Source of the DNA: an uncultured Collinsella sp.
Lineage (GTDB): Bacteria > Actinomycetota > Coriobacteriia > Coriobacteriales > Coriobacteriaceae
Reading direction: 5' to 3'
Assembly (NCBI GenBank): GCA_902478875.1
Contig: CABSMZ010000103.1
Span: 1-6,836, forward strand
Length of the DNA: 6,836 nucleotides
This document shows positions 5,939 through 6,836 of the stretch, in pieces (the stretch's first letter is position 1; every line of letters starts with the position of its first letter). The notes beneath the pieces were generated by a model, which did not search any database, was not told the DNA's origin, and saw only the letters and a program-made list of their open reading frames with translations. The position numbers and the translations under genes are program-made.

Positions 5939-5992
5939 TGCGCGAATGGCGGCGTAAACGGTTGCGATGAGAAACGGGAAGGGAAGGCTCGG

Positions 5993-6784
5993 ATGATTCA
6001 TATCGTTGGCGCAGGTTCGGGCGCCGCCGACCTTATCACGCTTCGCGGGGCGCGTCTTCTGCGCGCGGCCGACGTGGTCGTTTGGGCGGGGAGCCTTGTG
6101 AACCCCGAGCTGCTCGCCGAGTGCAAGGAATCCTGCGTCGTCTACGACAGCGCGCACATGACCTTGGAGGAAGTGCTCGACGTGATGTGCGCGGCGGATG
6201 CGCGGGGCGAGGAAGTGGTGCGCCTGCACACGGGCGACCCGTGCCTGTACGGCGCCATCCAGGAGCAGATGGACGCACTCGACGCGCGCGGCGTGGACTA
6301 CGAGGTGGTGCCCGGCGTGTCGAGCTTTTGCGGTGCCGCGGCGGTGCTTCGCCAGGAATACACGCTGCCGGGAATCAGCCAGTCGGTCGTGATCACGCGG
6401 CTTTCCGGGCGCACCCCCATGCCCGCGGGCGAGGGCATGCGCACCATGGCGGAAAGCGGCTCGACTATGGTCATCTTCCTGAGCTCGGGTATGCTCGCCG
6501 AGCTTTCCGCCGAGCTTTTGGCTGCGGGCCGCAGCTCCGACGAGCCGGCGGCGCTCGTGTACAAGGCGACCTGGCCTGAGGAGCGCGTGGTGCGATGCAC
6601 AGTGGGCACGCTCGCCGATGCGGGCGCGCGAGAGGGCATCGACCGCACGGCGCTCGTGGTGGTGGGCCGCGTGCTCGGAGCTCGCGGCAGGCTTGCACAC
6701 AACGGCGCGCAAGCGGAGTCGTACGAGCGCAGCAAGCTTTACGACCCTTCGTTTTCCACGGGTTATCGGAAGGCGAGCAGCTAG
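5993..6784 (+). CDS. cobM: Precorrin-4 / cobalt-precorrin-4 C11-methyltransferase (CobM/CbiF)
   Basis: Cytoplasmic SAM-dependent methyltransferase that adds the C11 methyl group of the corrin ring; in an anaerobe with CbiK the substrate would be cobalt-precorrin-4 and the usual name cbiF. 263 residues, typical for the family. Motifs: N-terminal VGAGSGAADLITLRG (5-19), DSAHMTLEEV (52-61), VVRLHTGDPCLYGAIQEQ (75-92), VVPGVSSFCGAAA (105-117), RLSGRTPMPAGE (136-147). These match the tetrapyrrole methyltransferase fold and the CobM/CbiF subgroup. Start ATG 5993 is chosen because GGGAAGG lies 5 nt upstream and the protein aligns with the family from its first residue; the frame is open upstream to 5849, but that extension is Arg/Ala-rich and unlike the family. 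Divergent from cbiK, with 458 bp between the start codons. No riboswitch was recognised on its own strand. Confidence 0.94.
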   Translation: MIHIVGAGSGAADLITLRGARLLRAADVVVWAGSLVNPELLAECKESCVVYDSAHMTLEEVLDVMCAADARGEEVVRLHTGDPCLYGAIQEQMDALDARGVDYEVVPGVSSFCGAAAVLRQEYTLPGISQSVVITRLSGRTPMPAGEGMRTMAESGSTMVIFLSSGMLAELSAELLAAGRSSDEPAALVYKATWPEERVVRCTVGTLADAGAREGIDRTALVVVGRVLGARGRLAHNGAQAESYERSKLYDPSFSTGYRKASS

Positions 6785-6785
6785 C

Positions 6786-6813
6786 GTGGCCTTCGAGCAC
6801 TACATATATACTG
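6786..6813 (+). CDS. Start of a further gene, probably CbiD (cobalt-precorrin-5B C1-methyltransferase), truncated by the adapter
   Basis: One base after the cobM stop, GTG 6786 opens a frame reading VAFEHYIYT before the adapter begins. I recall CbiD proteins starting with a similar aromatic EHYIY segment just ahead of a conserved YTTG(S/T)CA motif, and CbiD acts soon after CbiF in the anaerobic pathway. GGAAGG lies upstream inside the cobM end, about 12 nt from the GTG or slightly more, so coupling is plausible. With only nine codons this is a suggestion, not an identification. Confidence 0.35.
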
Positions 6814-6836
6814 CTGTCTCTTATACACATCTGACG
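6814..6836. other. Nextera / Tn5 mosaic-end adapter sequence (library artefact)
   Basis: Bases 6814-6832 are exactly the 19-bp Tn5 mosaic end CTGTCTCTTATACACATCT, and the next four bases GACG continue the Nextera read-2 adapter. The sequence is synthetic and sits at the very end of the window, so it marks untrimmed adapter in the assembly. Reading frames that enter it yield the tell-tale peptides MCIRDS (minus) and SLIHI (plus) and should not be annotated. Confidence 0.97.

Noticed and set aside
5849..5992. N-terminal extension of cobM from ATG 5849
   Set aside because: The 48 extra residues are Arg/Ala/Cys-rich and unlike the family, while ATG 5993 has a good ribosome-binding site and begins the conserved GAGSG strand.
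6471..6830. A minus-strand frame beginning MCIRDS, and the plus-strand frame 6595-6834 ending SLIHI
   Set aside because: Both use the sequencing adapter as coding sequence and overlap cobM in other frames.
6814..6832. A Tn5/IS50 transposon end
   Set aside because: The 19 bp match the engineered mosaic end, are followed by adapter bases and lie at the contig terminus; there is no transposase or second end.
1..6836. CRISPR arrays, tRNA or rRNA genes, insertion sequences, or phage genes
   Set aside because: I saw no regularly spaced repeats, RNA-gene hallmarks, transposase motifs or phage-like genes; coding density is explained by the listed genes.

Overview
The window looks like a contig from a GC-rich, anaerobic, single-membrane actinobacterium. 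My best guess is Coriobacteriia, family Eggerthellaceae; this rests on the high GC, the mixture of Tat-type and Sec-type lipoproteins, the anaerobic B12 pathway genes and the general look of the proteins, not on a marker gene. It is a corrinoid/cobalt locus with two divergent transcription units. The last 23 bases are not genomic: they are the Nextera (Tn5 mosaic-end) sequencing adapter, so the right edge is a library or assembly artefact.

Minus-strand unit (5861 down to 1): a near-consensus promoter (TTGACA, 17-nt spacer, TATCAT) is followed by a leader of about 290 nt that carries a cobalamin riboswitch. Then come cbiK (4608-5534, an exported Tat lipoprotein version of sirohydrochlorin cobaltochelatase), a gap of 145 nt with a perfect 17-bp stem-loop, a small lipoprotein (3929-4462), a large lipoprotein substrate-binding protein (2353-3924), a FecCD/BtuC-type permease (1308-2348) and an ABC ATPase with an extra C-terminal domain (1307 to beyond base 1). 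The last four genes are packed with gaps of 0 to 4 nt and look translationally coupled.

Plus-strand unit (from about 5840): a leader with alternative hairpins, then cobM/cbiF (5993-6784, precorrin-4 / cobalt-precorrin-4 C11-methyltransferase). One base after its stop, a new reading frame begins whose nine visible residues resemble the start of CbiD. It is cut off by the adapter.

How it may work: the riboswitch would lower expression of the minus-strand unit when cobalamin is plentiful. The unit encodes a metal chelatase anchored outside the membrane, two lipoproteins that share a NEAT-like beta-rich domain, and a complete BtuFCD/FecBCD-type importer. The simplest reading is an uptake system for corrinoid, cobalt or another metallated tetrapyrrole. 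The more interesting one is that surface CbiK loads or handles the metal of a tetrapyrrole that the neighbouring binding protein then delivers to the importer. That model is inference; the substrate cannot be read from sequence.
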